64,000 nt of DNA, taken from Archilochus colubris (taxonomy: Eukaryota > Chordata > Aves > Apodiformes > Trochilidae). Every line of letters starts with the position of its first letter. The stretch's first letter is position 1. The notes beneath the pieces were generated by a model. It ran no database searches. It worked only from the letters and a program-made list of their open reading frames with translations, and was not told where the DNA came from. Of the stretch, positions 19,819 to 31,210 are shown in pieces. The translations under genes were made by a program, and so were the position numbers. The stretch spans positions 34,263,593 through 34,327,592 of the forward strand of contig CM041091.1 in the NCBI GenBank assembly GCA_023079485.1. The letters run 5' to 3'.

Positions 19819-22800
19819 GAGGTGGTGGAGAAGAGAGCCTTGCTGTCAGTGATTTGAATTTGTGTGGATTTATGCAGGAACAGTCATGGGGGGGAAAGGA
19901 GGAGTATGAGCTTTTCATTGCCTGATAAACTTGGGCATGTCAGGCTGAGGGACCCCCATGGTTATTCCTGCAGCTTTGCAAGCTTTGTGCCTGCTCAGAC
20001 CTTCCTGCTGGAGGGGGGACTGCTCTGTGAGGAACCACCATGCTCTGAGTGACAGATTGTGAGTGATTCATCCCCACATCACAGGCAACCCCAGCCATGT
20101 GCAACACCACCTGCAGGGCCACGTCTGGGGGACACCACCTGCACCTGTGGCACTGTGAGCTCTACAGAGGTTCTTCCTCCTCAGGTTCCCATCTTGGTGA
20201 TCTTAAACCAGACCCTGAGCACCATTTGAATGTCAGGGGTTTTCTGCAGTTCAGTGTAGCTCTACCTTTTGCTAACAGTCACATCCTCCAGCCCTGACAC
20301 GACTGCAGACAGGAGATCTGCAGGGAAATGTAGAATCAAGAGCTATAAGGCACTGGGTTACAGTTCAGGAGAATTTGCAATTTAAGTGTACGATGACTGC
20401 AGAAAGATGTAGATGTGCTGTGAAATGAATCTTTTATCCAGTCCATCTGCAGGCTGGTTAATTAAAGCCACCAAATTCTGCAAAAAAAAAAAAAAAGAGT
20501 GTAAAACACAATTATCGTGTTAGCTCTTCCTTATGTTAATGCAATTTATAACCCACATCATTCCCCAGACATTAAAAATAAATAGATAAATAAATAAATA
20601 AGGAAAAACAGGGCCTTTTTTTTTTTTTTCTATTGCAGAGGCACCAACTTGTGGCCTGAACCTTCCCACTGATAAAGCTCTGGCCTGTCAGCCCAATGTG
20701 GTGGGACCTAAAGAGGTGCAAAATACTTTTCTATGTAAAAATGCAGATAATTACACATGAGGAAACTGGGAAGAACCCAGATCAGTAAGTTATTCACTGT
20801 TTATGATGGTGTTGAGATTTCCTTATGAAATCACCAAAGTAAAAAACCAAACAGTATTCCCATCAAAACCTCCTTTTTCAGGAATCAGAATCTCAACAAA
20901 TTTAGAGAAAACTGCATCATGGACAGAGTGCTAGAGATGTTATTCTGAGTTGAAGAAATATCAGAGGGAAGTTTTAAGTGCCCCACCTGATGCAATAAAA
21001 ATACCAATACAGTATGTCCTAAACTTTGTATTCTTCATTTAACAAAAGACACTGCCACAGATAAATATCAGAACAGATTTGTTAATGCTGCACTATTGGC
21101 AGCTAAAAACAGATCACTGTGGACTGGAAGACTGAACAACTGCCAACTGGTAATAAATGGATGGCTGAGCCTAAGGATTTACTGCCAGTGGGGGGAAAAA
21201 GGAGTGCTATGTGAACAGAAATAAAGTGAAAGAACAGAAGAAAACACAAAATTTCTTGCAGGCTTCCTTCAAAATACAAATTGGTTGGCAACAGCCAGGG
21301 GAAAGAAGGAGAAACCCCTAATAATCTCTAGAAAGCTGCTGGGCTCCTCCTCTGCCCAGACCCCTGTGCTGCACCAATACCCACAGGAAAGTTCTACCAA
21401 AGAATAATAAATTTTTTAAAAATATTCTTTTCAGATACCATTTGTTTAAGCTGTGCATGTCTGAGCAGACCCAGAGCTCTTCTGTCTTAATCATCACTGG
21501 CAGTGGTGTTAAAACAGATAGCTTGTGATCATTTCTGTATGGCATGTTATTTACCTTCATACACCCAAAAAATAGTAATTCCAGGAGGAGACAGAGCACT
21601 GCACAGCAGTCCAGAGGTCCAGAGGTACCAAGATGAGCTGAAGTCCCAGTGAAGAGGAGCAGCCTGTACAGGGGCTCTGGAGCAGCACTGTCAGCCCACA
21701 CCAACTCTATGCAGAGAAAAAAAAAAAATCATGGAAAGGAAGAAAAAGTTACCCAGCAAACTGAAAGATATGAACTTGATAATTACTTGGAACCAAATTA
21801 ATTTCAGGATGGCTGCCATTATTCTCTGAGGACGACCATTTCATCTATTGTGCAGGTGTACTCTCCAAGAGTGGATCATGCTGATGAAAGACCGCAAGAA
21901 TTTCAATGACACCTTGAGGGATCTTATGAATAAAATATCAAAAATGGACATCTCCTTTGTATAGGGAGATTTTAATGCAAAAACTGTAACAGGTTTATAA
22001 GTTACACCAAGAAAATAAGGAAGGTTTATTCTTTCTTTGGCGGAAGACAGACAGATATTGCCAAGGCAAAGTTTTTCATAGCCACGGGAGACTGCTTTCA
22101 AAAGCTCACATTACCTCTGTGCTGGACTCTTATCTAAGCAGCTTAACTACACACTCATAAACCAACAAAACTAAGTGACCCTTTCTCTTCCAAGGCCTGA
22201 AAATGAGAAAGCGTGCCTGAGCAGGTTTGGGTGCAGATTCTGTCAAAAGACAAGTTCAGGATGTTTTGGGATGGGGGGGAAAGCACAGCCAGGTTGGAGA
22301 GGATGGCTCCATCATCATCATCAGGGCAGGAGCAGGGTAGGGACTGATGCTAATTGCAGAGGAAGCCTAACATTGCATGGAGACACAGAAAAGCCAAAGC
22401 TCTCCTCATCTGAGAGCAGTGCAGGTGTCCACCTACAAACCTGGAAGAGCCCTTGTATGCAATTCCCGTGACACCTGTGAAATTATCTGCCACCACTTTC
22501 CAGGTTTTTAAGCATCATCCCTTGGGACAGGTATGGGAAAGGAAGGAAGATAGGGAGGATGGGATAAGGAGCAGAGGGGTTCCAGTGAAGTCTCCTGACA
22601 TGGCATGGCATGGCCAGCACAGGCCAGGATGTGCAGCAAGAGGTGGACATTCAAACCATCAGGGTTTGTGCAGTGCTGCCAGGAAAGCAGAAAGCATGTG
22701 GCAGGTGTCAGGGGTGTTGGCAAGGAAAGGGAGAGGAGGGTAAAGGTGGGATGGAGAGAGAGATGGAAAGCTGCCCTGTCACAGTCAGGGCTGTGACACA

Positions 22801-22864
22801 GAATTGCTCCCACAGCTGCTTGGAAAGCAGGTAGGAACAGGGCAATGCTGCTTCTGTTGGCATC
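19819..22864. other. Unique DNA with small homopolymers, no gene seen
   Basis: A GC-moderate part (19,860-20,300) passes into AT-rich sequence with an A15 run near 20,481 and a T14 run near 20,616. 22,175-22,830 is GC-moderate with a short ATCATC repeat at about 22,311-22,322 and CATGG repeats near 22,599-22,613. Frames up to 139 codons overlap one another and cross into the CR1 copy; none looks like a real exon. Confidence 0.55.
20573..20602. repeat. AAAT/AGAT tetranucleotide microsatellite
   Basis: TAAAAATAAATAGATAAATA-type units repeat for about 30 bases and end in AAATAAGG. It is an ordinary short microsatellite. Confidence 0.85.
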
Positions 22865-22867
22865 ATC

Positions 22868-23085
22868 ATTGAATCCCAGGCTGGTTTGGGTTGGAAGGGA
22901 CCTTACCCAGGTTGCTCCAAGCCCCATCCAACCTGGGCTGAGACACTGCCAGGGATGGGGTAGCCAAAGCTTCTCTGGGAAACCTGGGACAGGGGCTCAG
23001 CACCCTCACAGTGAGGAATCCATTCCTAACACCTAAATCCACACTCTTCCAGTTTAAAGCTTATTGCTTTTAATCCTCTCTTTTG
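22868..23085 (-). mobile_element. CR1 LINE 3' fragment
   Basis: On the + strand the order is AATCCCAGGCTGGTTTGGG, TTGGAAGGGACCTTA, GGTTGCTCCAAGCCCCATCC, AACCTGGGCTGAGACACTGC, AGGGATGGGGTAGCC, CTTCTCTGGGAAACC, CAGCACCCTCACAGTGAGG, then CCAGTTTAAAGCTTATTGCT. That is the reverse complement of the CR1 3' UTR. Compared with the copy at 30.9 kb, a stretch of about 50 bases (the AGATCATC to GACACCTCCC section) is missing between the ACCTTA and GGTTGCTCC blocks. The match is lost beyond about 23,085. Confidence 0.93.
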
Positions 23086-24150
23086 GGATGAGATCCCCTT
23101 TTCCTCAGTCCAGGCAGCTGAAACCCCTGGTATCCCAGGCTGGGCTCTGCTCCCCCTGCACACCCCAGGCTGGGCAGCATTGCCCCTGTAGATGTTTGCT
23201 GCTCGTCTGCAGTTTGTGTTGCAGAAGCTGTTTAGGTTCAAGGGTGTTTCACTAGCACAGCTTATTGGGGACTGCATTTTCTCCAGGGTACAAGCCAAGC
23301 TCTACATCAAAGCCTGATTGAGCAGAAAATATGTGCTAATGTTCACAGCAGTACTCTATTATAGTATAAGTATGCTTGTAAATATTCACTACATGTTATT
23401 ACGCCATTTGAACCAAGAATATTGCAGGGTTAAAGGTCGGCCCTAATGCTCTCTCAGGAGGCAGCAGTTTTGAATATAACCAAATGGGATAATGGTCAGG
23501 AATACCCAGAGGGGGCAATGTAGCACATCGTAAAGAATTGTGCTGCGAGTTTTAAGTTTTCAGGACAACAAAGATGCCAAGGAGATGGCTCATAAGCAGT
23601 CATTATTAATGGAATGACAAGGGTAATGTTAAGCAGGATGTCTTTACTATAATAAATCTTGTCCCTGCGCCATTAGTAGTCCTTACAACTGCAAATAGCA
23701 GTTAGGTTATAACCTAACATGGCAGAATTTTATCCTCTCAATCTCTAATGTATTTTATAATGCTGTTAAAGTCAGGAATAGCAACTGTTTAAGCTCACTT
23801 AATCTGTGAGAAGTTTAAACACGAATTTTAAATGCGAAATCTGCTTTGATAGTAGTTTCTCTTAATTAAATAGATGAAGTAGCTCTTTCTAAGCATAGAC
23901 TGGGCTGTACTAGAGGGTCTAGGGAACACTGTTGAATTTAAAACATTAAATATTTTCCTTCAGTAACTCTTTCATTCTAAAACCCAAACAGTTAATATTT
24001 TAATTTTAAAAGCTATTTCAAGATTCAGTTATGAAATTTTTCTGTTGTTACAATAATGTGATTTTCCAGCCTGGAAATACAATGCTAATTTTTTTCTTCC
24101 TTAAAACACACTCTTTTGGGGAAATAAAAGTCTTGTCTCTCCTCTCCTCA

Positions 24151-24180
24151 CATCTTCATCTTCATCTTCATCTTCATCTT
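24151..24180. repeat. CATCTT hexanucleotide, five exact units
   Basis: Five perfect CATCTT units sit in a wider pyrimidine-rich region that runs to about 24,220. It is an ordinary microsatellite. Confidence 0.95.
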
Positions 24181-27127
24181 TTCTGTTCTTCTTTTCTCCT
24201 TTTTTCTTCTCTCTTAATTTCTGTTCTCAACACAGCAAAGTAAATCAGCAACTCTTTTCATAAAATATGGCATTATTCCAGACTGACATTTTATGATCAC
24301 TTGGAGTTTGCTCCAAGGACAATATATTACTTTCAAAATCTTTCTTCAAGTCACAGGGAATGTAATAATAAAATTTTAAAGAATAAATAAATAAATTAAT
24401 GGAATGGTGTTACAGAAGAGCAATTATTCATCTTAATGTATGAAATTTGGATATGTTAAATGGATCCTGAATATTAGCTAAATGTTTTATAAATATTTAA
24501 ACAACTTCACTACTAGCTATCCATTTCACCTGCTTTGTTTTTCTTCTACTGATCTTCCAGAAATAGCCCTGGAAATCACCAGCTCAATCAACTCTGTGAA
24601 ATACTGTGGCAGAGCTGCCATTGAATCATGATAGATTAAACCCAGAGTATTAATCAGGTGTCAGAAGGGTATTACTTAATATGATCAGGACCATCCCCAA
24701 CCCTTTTGGTGTTCAACATCACCACTGACAGCCTTTCTTTCATGGAAGTTGCCAGAAAGCTCACTAAACTTCTCAGTGACACTTGAAAATTAACAAAATG
24801 CAGGAACCAGAATGGTTCTTGCAAATCCTTTAAAAAAATCTCAATATTGGGAATGTATTTTACCTGGTAAAAAGTCTGAAAAAAAAAAGATAAATTGTCC
24901 AGTCCTTGCCTTGTTCAGATGGTTATTCTGCCAGACCTTGCTGGCAGACACACAACCCACCAGATCCTGCTTCCCAAATCTCTCTTCTCTGCTTGCTCAA
25001 GACCCCTGCTCCCCCTGGGCAATCTTTCTGTCCAGAAGAGCAATTGAATTTGGCTCTAATATATCAGAAGGGTCATAACAGAGTGTAAGCTATTGGATTT
25101 TGGGGTATTTTTTTTTCTTTTTTTAAAGAAAGATGCACACAAATATCATCATTTCTATTTCCTGAGTGGAGTCCTCACGAGCAATTTTTATTTCATGGGA
25201 ATACTAAAGAAGCACACCAGAAGTTTGATGAAAGCAGCAAATAAAAGAGCTCAGCCCCCTCAGAAGTGATTTCCAGAAGACCCCAATCTTTCCTGGGGTT
25301 CTCTGTGCCTGTCCTCCTGCCCACCACCTCTCCCACACCCTTCTTGCCCCCCTCCCATGCCACATCTTGCCTGGCAGAGCAGGCAGGAGCCAGGCAGGCC
25401 CCACAGATCTGCTTTTCCCACCCAAATGCAAAGCAGAGCTCTGAGTGCTCCAGAGGTCTGCTCTCTGGTGAGGTTCAACATTAAGATGTGACAAGCTCCT
25501 TATATACAAGAGGATAAATGATATGCAAAGTCCATACTCTTTGTTCTGACAAGTGTCCAGAGGGAAAATTCTTGAGATAAAGCTGTAACTTTCTAAGGCA
25601 CAAGGGTAGGGTGGGCAGAATGAAGATTTTATCAAAGAAGTTGAGCACTGAAACACTGAAAAACACCACGTTGCCTTCTCTCTACACTTTTCCACCCACT
25701 TCAGTACCTTGCCCTTACTCCCAGCCAGTGATCTGGCATTGCTGAGCATCACCCTTGCCCACTGGGATGGCTTTCCCTTCTTTTTTTAACAGTTTAACAT
25801 ACACAGGAGGAGATCACCACACGAAAAGCCTTTTTTATTCCCTCTGAGGAAATACTTAAGAGATGGTATCAGACCTGCCTGGCCTTGGTCTCAGGTGGGA
25901 AGCCCACCCAGTGTTCCTGAGTGAGCAGTGACAGGGCAGACACCCTCCAAAATCCCCATGATGAGGCCCAGAGCTCAGCTGGGCACCCACCCCTCTCTAT
26001 TTCAAATCCTCACAGCAGATAAAAACCAGACAATTTCAGTAAAATAACTAAAGAGAGGGCAGAGATGTCCACCTGGGCATGAAGGCTCCAACGAGCCCTA
26101 ATGCCCATCCAGAAAATGAACTTGTGCAGCTTTTTGCCCTGCTCTCTTTCACACCATCACTCTATACATAGTCCTGCCCCACCAATGGAAACTCCAAAGA
26201 GACTTTTCCCCACAAAGTGCAACGACTGCAAGTTCCCCTCTGCCACAAACTCTGGTAGTTTTTCTGAAAAGCCAAAAAAAAGGACAATTATCTTATTGTC
26301 TTATTGAAGCACATATGGGCATTTCTGAATCAAACCCAGAGGTCTGTATGGCTTCCATTGCATCTGGTATGAAAGATTTTAGTAGCAGGCAACAGATAAA
26401 TCCAGCTGTAAAAGAAACAAACTGTTGATTAAAAGCTCAGTGTGGTTCTTATTTAAATACGACATCAACATTAAAATTCACCCTTGACTATGTTTAGAGC
26501 TCATCAATTATTAGACATTGTTTTAATGCACACAGTATTCCCCCATAATATGGCAATAAGTCCCAAAGACTTATGTAAAATATCTCTCTCTTTTTTAATC
26601 ATGTCTAGTTTCATAGACAAAAGTAATCACTAAAAAGCCAGTGGCTACAAAAACTGCAAACAAAATGAACCTTTAAAAGCTAATGACTTAAGGGTGATTT
26701 TACAGACATATAAAGTATGTTAGGGGCTTACACTATTTGTCATTAACACATATTTTGAAAGCTTGGCTAATATAATGTGACACAAAATTAGTCAAACACA
26801 ATTCATGCAATATTGTTTAATTTTACTCCTCATTTAACTTGGTTTTAAGCAAAATCATTATGTCACATGATAACATTCACTTGAACAAGAAATATTTTAT
26901 AATGGTGTCTGCATTTAGAAATGAGTTATTATGAGCTACATGCTGAACACATTCTTAACTATGAAAACTATAAAGCTAATAGCTTAATCATATTTTGACA
27001 ACATCTACATACTTTATGCATTATTTACAAGAAAGATATAAAATGAAACTACTGAATATCTTGCCATACTTCACAGTCATAGTTAACTGGTTAAAAATAT
27101 AACACATTTATCTTCCAGTGGCTTTAG

Positions 27128-27149
27128 ATTTGCATAGGAGTATTTGCAT
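27128..27149. promoter_or_regulatory. Pair of perfect POU octamer motifs
   Basis: ATTTGCAT occurs at 27,128-27,135 and again at 27,142-27,149, in the same orientation with starts 14 bp apart. ATTTGCAT is the classical binding site of POU-domain factors (OCT1/OCT4/BRN families). The pair lies in an AT-rich, repeat-free stretch. Binding in the cell is an inference. Confidence 0.4.
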
Positions 27150-28123
27150 ACCATGTTGCAATGTGCTCTTAATGTAAAATTTAACCTTTGTACTTCCTCT
27201 CTGATGTGTAAGGTATACTCATTAAGTTAAAAATAATGGTAAAAATAAGTCTGCTGGTGATATACATTCCAGGAATTATTCCCTTGAGTAGTGGGGAAAG
27301 GTAAAATGTGGGTGGGAAAAGGTTTAATTGAATTAACTCCTCATTTCCTATATTTTTATTTCAAATTTCACCATCAGGACAATCTGAGGGGTGTTTGTCA
27401 ACCATGTGAACTGCACAAAGTTCTGCCTTCAGTGCTGAGGCTCTCAGCACCCTGGAGCCCTGTCTGAAAAGCAGCATTTTGGGGTGCAGAGGGATGTGTC
27501 ACAGCACGATGTCATTGCCCAGCTGAGCACCAGGACTTAGCCAGGACCCTGTCTCTCTTGGGGGGGTACAGGCACTGATGTGTTTGAACCTTTGGGCACA
27601 GATCTCAAAACTGCTCCAGGTTCCTATGACCAGAAGACTATAATGCCATTTTTTTTTCTCCCCTCCAAAAGAGGCTACTACTAAATAACTCCTAGAAGAA
27701 ACAGTCTTTTTTATTTAACCATTCCTCATTTAGCTGATGCCTTTCAAGTAACAACATGACCTTTCTGTAGGCAAAGCAGATTAGCGCAGCAGACCAGAAA
27801 AGAGTGTGATCCCCCAGCACTTTGTTTCATAATCTGACAAAATACAGAGGAACCTGCTGAACACCACACAGCAGTTTTCCAACCTAATATCTCCCAGGCA
27901 ATTAATGGTGGAGGAGCCCTCTATTTTCCTTTCCAAAAAATTCATGCGAGTACCTCCCTGCAATGCTACTTCTGTTACCTGCTGTCAGCTTGTCATCTCC
28001 TTCTCTATTAAAAAAAAAACGACAAAGAAAACACCAACAAAACCCCCACCACTTTTTTGTGAAGAAATTCTGCATGACTTGCCTGCATTCAGTAATTGGA
28101 CCATTATTTTTTTCCTTTTTTAG

Positions 28124-28205
28124 GGCAGATCTGGCGTTGGCGTTTCTCTGCTCTGACCCACTGACGACCTCCACCATTGACCTCAAAGGACTACTTTCTC
28201 TTTTG
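28124..28205 (+). other. Exon-like segment with both splice signals, unknown gene
   Basis: A pyrimidine-rich run ending TTTTTTCCTTTTTTAG lies just before 28,124, and TTTTG|GTAAGAG follows 28,205, so both acceptor and donor agree well with vertebrate consensus. The 82-bp segment is open in one frame (starting ADLALAFLC and ending LKGLLSLL), with stops in at least one other. I do not recognise the peptide. It could be an internal coding exon, a lncRNA exon, or chance, since such pairs do arise in 64 kb. A CpG-enriched patch lies 0.15-0.6 kb downstream. Confidence 0.25.
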
Positions 28206-28339
28206 GTAAGAGATAATTCAGTCTCCCTGGTATGCCTCCTGGGCACAGTCAAAATTATGTCTGGTGATTCTGCAGTGTGGACTACTGTCTGCTAAGGACT
28301 GAGCTAATACTGCGACGTTCAATTAATTCAGGACCTCAG

Positions 28340-28785
28340 GATGGCCTTGAACTGCCCTCCCCAACAGGGAACGGCTCCCGCCACGCGGCCTCCCCATCCC
28401 CACGGAGCCCTCACCTCTAATAAACACTGCTCTTTAAACACGGGCAGCAGTGTTTGGAGGATATGTAAATGCATTAATTTTTCATAAAGCCAGTTAGTTA
28501 GTGCCCAGTACCCCCCGTCAGCTCCGCGGTGCAGGAGGGGGAACACCCGGACGTCGGGCAGCGATGCTTCTGGGAGGATTGCACGGCCCCAGAAAGTTTT
28601 AAATCAATAGCAATAGGTGAGATTTTCAGCCAAGAGCCAGAGCAGGAATTCAGTATTGGACTTCTACTTATTTACTGCCTCATCCAGACCTGCTGGTGAT
28701 GGTTCTTGTAAAGATGCTCAGCGAGGTAAATAAAAGCGCGGTGCCCCGGCGCCTGGCTGTTATTACAGCGCCGAGCGGAGGTGTA
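28340..28785. promoter_or_regulatory. CpG-enriched patch, possible promoter or enhancer
   Basis: Within a CpG-poor neighbourhood this patch holds clusters of CpG: GGCTCCCGCCACGCGGCC (about 28,372), CCGTCAGCTCCGCGG (about 28,517), CCCGGACGTCGGGC (about 28,546), GCGCGGTGCCCCGGCGCC (about 28,735) and CAGCGCCGAGCGG (about 28,768). The middle is AT-rich with an ATGTAAAT octamer-like site and an inverted repeat. Density is below that of a strong CpG island. I cannot say which strand would be transcribed. Confidence 0.35.
28422..28455. repeat. Perfect 10-bp inverted repeat, 14-nt loop
   Basis: AAACACTGCT at 28,422-28,431 is matched by AGCAGTGTTT at 28,446-28,455. The stem is too short for a typical miRNA precursor, and the pairing does not extend outward beyond one possible T-G wobble. 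It lies within the CpG-enriched patch. Confidence 0.6.
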
Positions 28786-30892
28786 CAGAGAGGGAAATAA
28801 CTCTCCCAGGGATAAATTACATGTGATGAGGGCCAAAAGAATACAGCTCCTATTTCAGGAAGTCTTCCAGGCAAAAGCAGAGATTTGGCAGTTTTAGCGT
28901 TCCTTTCAAGACAATACACGTACACCAAAAACATTACTCTTCCCAGAGTACCCCAGAGGCCTTTCCAATCATCTGGATGCTCGCAGTTATTCCATTCCCT
29001 CAAATTCAACACAGATCTTCTTTATTAATTTTAATTTGTCATCAATAACCTGACAGGCTCTCTTTCGGCAAGAAATACTGTATTAACTGTTTCACTGACT
29101 GTGGCAGCTATTAAAAATGTGATAATGATTAGCAGTAATGAGGTCAAATAGAATAATGTGAGTATAAGTTGCTACCAGCGAAATATATAACACAAGAGGA
29201 TTTATTATGTTCACTTGCTGAAATGTAATTTAAAAACAGGATATTACCACCTGCTATGCTGGCTCATAGGGTTATCCAGATCATTTAAGCATTTCCTGCT
29301 AATATGTTTATTTGCTTCTGGCAGATATTACCATTACTGTATTTCAAATAAGTACACTTAAAACAAAGTTAATTGTTCCTATCTACTTAATACAAACAGG
29401 ATTATGTGAAGCAATGATAAGAAGGCTGGCTGGTAAACCAAATTATTTGAGAATCAGTATCATTTAGGAAAAAAATGATGCAATAACATCGAGAGTTGTG
29501 GGCAATAAATCAGACATGTGAAAAGCAGATCTCAGGGAAGGAAACTTTTTGTGGGTGCTGGAGGGAGATGGGTGAGTGCTGTAAGAGCAGCACTGCTGAG
29601 AAATGGCACCTCAGGAGAAGAGAGCTGACAGATCTTAACTATCAGGGCAAATTAAGTGAAACTTGGAAGCTTGATCAGGAAGAGAACCTATGATAGTCTC
29701 ATTACTCACCTGCATTCTCTTCAAAAGATTTCAGATTTTGATGTCCTCATATTACTTTCCAATCTGTTGATCTCAATAGATGAATCCTTGGTTTTCACTG
29801 AAGTAACAGAGGGATATGATAGGCACCTGGGTTAGACTGCAGGTATGTTTGAGCTCCAAAAGCTGTGTCAGAATGGGAGGATAAGAGTTTAATACACACA
29901 AAAAAAGCTCATTCTCATCTAGCTGAGCTTTAATTTTGTGCAAAGATTAAGGAGTTTGGTGAAGTTCTCCTTCTGCTCACACTGTTTTAAATCCCCTGCA
30001 CTAAGCCAGAATTCAACCTTAAACCTGGGCAATGTAAAGCAAGATTTAGCCATCAGCACTGAGATTCTCCCATGCTGGGAAGACAGCCTGGCACAGCTGC
30101 ATTCCTGCCAGAGCAAGGAGATACCAGGAGGATTATTTCTTTGGGGTTACAGGTAATGGCCACATGGTCTCCCCAGATAATTCCTCCATAGCCACGTTGG
30201 AGGGACGAGGTTTTTGGAAGATCTTTGTCAGCAGTTTTACACTACTCTTTGTCTTTCCTGCATTTGGCTTTCCAATAGGATTTGTCATATAAATTATAAA
30301 ATAGTGACAAATGAGCAAAAGCACTGGTCTAGATGGATCTTCCAAGTCAAGGCAGAATAGACATCACAAATAGACACTTTAGAAAAACCCAATAAGCATG
30401 TATACTTATTTATCCTATATTTTAACAGTTTTCTAATCCACTGTGTATTTTTTTCATGTCATCTTATGTATACCTGTTGAACAATTCCATATATAAAGTG
30501 GGATTTCTTGAGATTTACTTAACCTTTCCCTTTTAAAAAGCTTCCTTCAATAGATAGTGCTTTATTCCTAGCAAAGAAAGAGTGGACTGCAGTTTGAAGG
30601 TAACTGTGAACAGGAAGCCTTGAGTTGTAATTAGTTTCAAGATAAAGATGTTCTCCACCTGCATCTTTCCAAACACCACTGACACGTTCACTCTCCATCT
30701 TCATTGAAAAAACAAGACATGAAAAATTACAAAGCAGAGACACTCTATATTTATATAAACAAAATGGCAGCATGCTTCCTGCAAAAAGAGGTGGAATAAG
30801 GATATCAGGATAAAGTTCCACTCAGTGCAGAGCTTTATCTGCCCTTTTCAGCATCTTCTTTCTAACACTAAAATGAAAGCATGAAGGTTATA
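28786..30892. other. Repeat-free AT-rich DNA, no gene seen
   Basis: 29,040-29,480 is especially AT-rich, with no transposon tail and many TAAT/ATTA cores, and resembles conserved developmental enhancers in texture only. Frames are short. I see no gene. Confidence 0.5.
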
Positions 30893-31210
30893 GAAACCCA
30901 GACTGGTTTGGGTTGGAAGGGACCTTAAAGATCATCTAATCCCAACCCCTGCATGGACAGGGACACCTCCCACAGCCCAGGGTGCTCCAAGCCCCATCCA
31001 ACCTGGGCTGAGACACTGCCAGGGATGGGGCAGCCACAGCTTCTCTGGGAAACCTGGCACAGGGGCTCAGCACCCTCACACCAAAGAATTCCTTTCTGAT
31101 TTCTCCCCTAATTCTCTTCTATCACTTCATTCCCTTGCACAAGTCTCTCTCCAGTTTTTCTGTAGCCCCTTCAGGTACTGGAAGGCTTCTATGAGGTTTC
31201 TGAGCTTCAG
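30893..31210 (-). mobile_element. CR1 LINE 3' fragment, the best preserved here
   Basis: The + strand starts with a degenerate octamer (TAGAAACCCAG). It continues GGTTTGGGTTGGAAGGGACC, TTAAAGATCATCTAATCCC, CATGGACAGGGACACCTCCC, CCAAGCCCCATCCAACC, CTGAGACACTGCCAGGGATG, CACAGCTTCTCTGGGAAACC, CAGCACCCTCACACCAAAG, and finally CAGGTACTGGAAGGCTTC. This is the reverse complement of about 320 bp of the CR1 3' region. It reaches into the part that codes no protein in CR1, so no ORF2 fragment is present. It is typical of a 5'-truncated avian insertion. Confidence 0.95.

Larger units (their letters stand above)
23086..28123. other. AT-rich unique DNA, candidate regulatory stretches, no gene seen
   Basis: 23,330-24,480 and 26,400-27,400 are long AT-rich blocks without transposon tails. 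They hold TAAT cores and an octamer pair noted separately. 25,200-26,100 is more GC-rich with frames up to 182 codons that overlap on both strands and show no protein motif. No coding segment is called. Confidence 0.5.

Noticed and set aside
23505..23517. CTCF-like CCCAGAGGGGGCA
   Set aside because: The AGGGGGCA core fits, but positions 3-5 of the motif do not; as a single site I judge it too weak to list.
28422..28455. miRNA precursor
   Set aside because: The stem is only 10 bp and does not extend; precursors have stems of about 22 bp or more.
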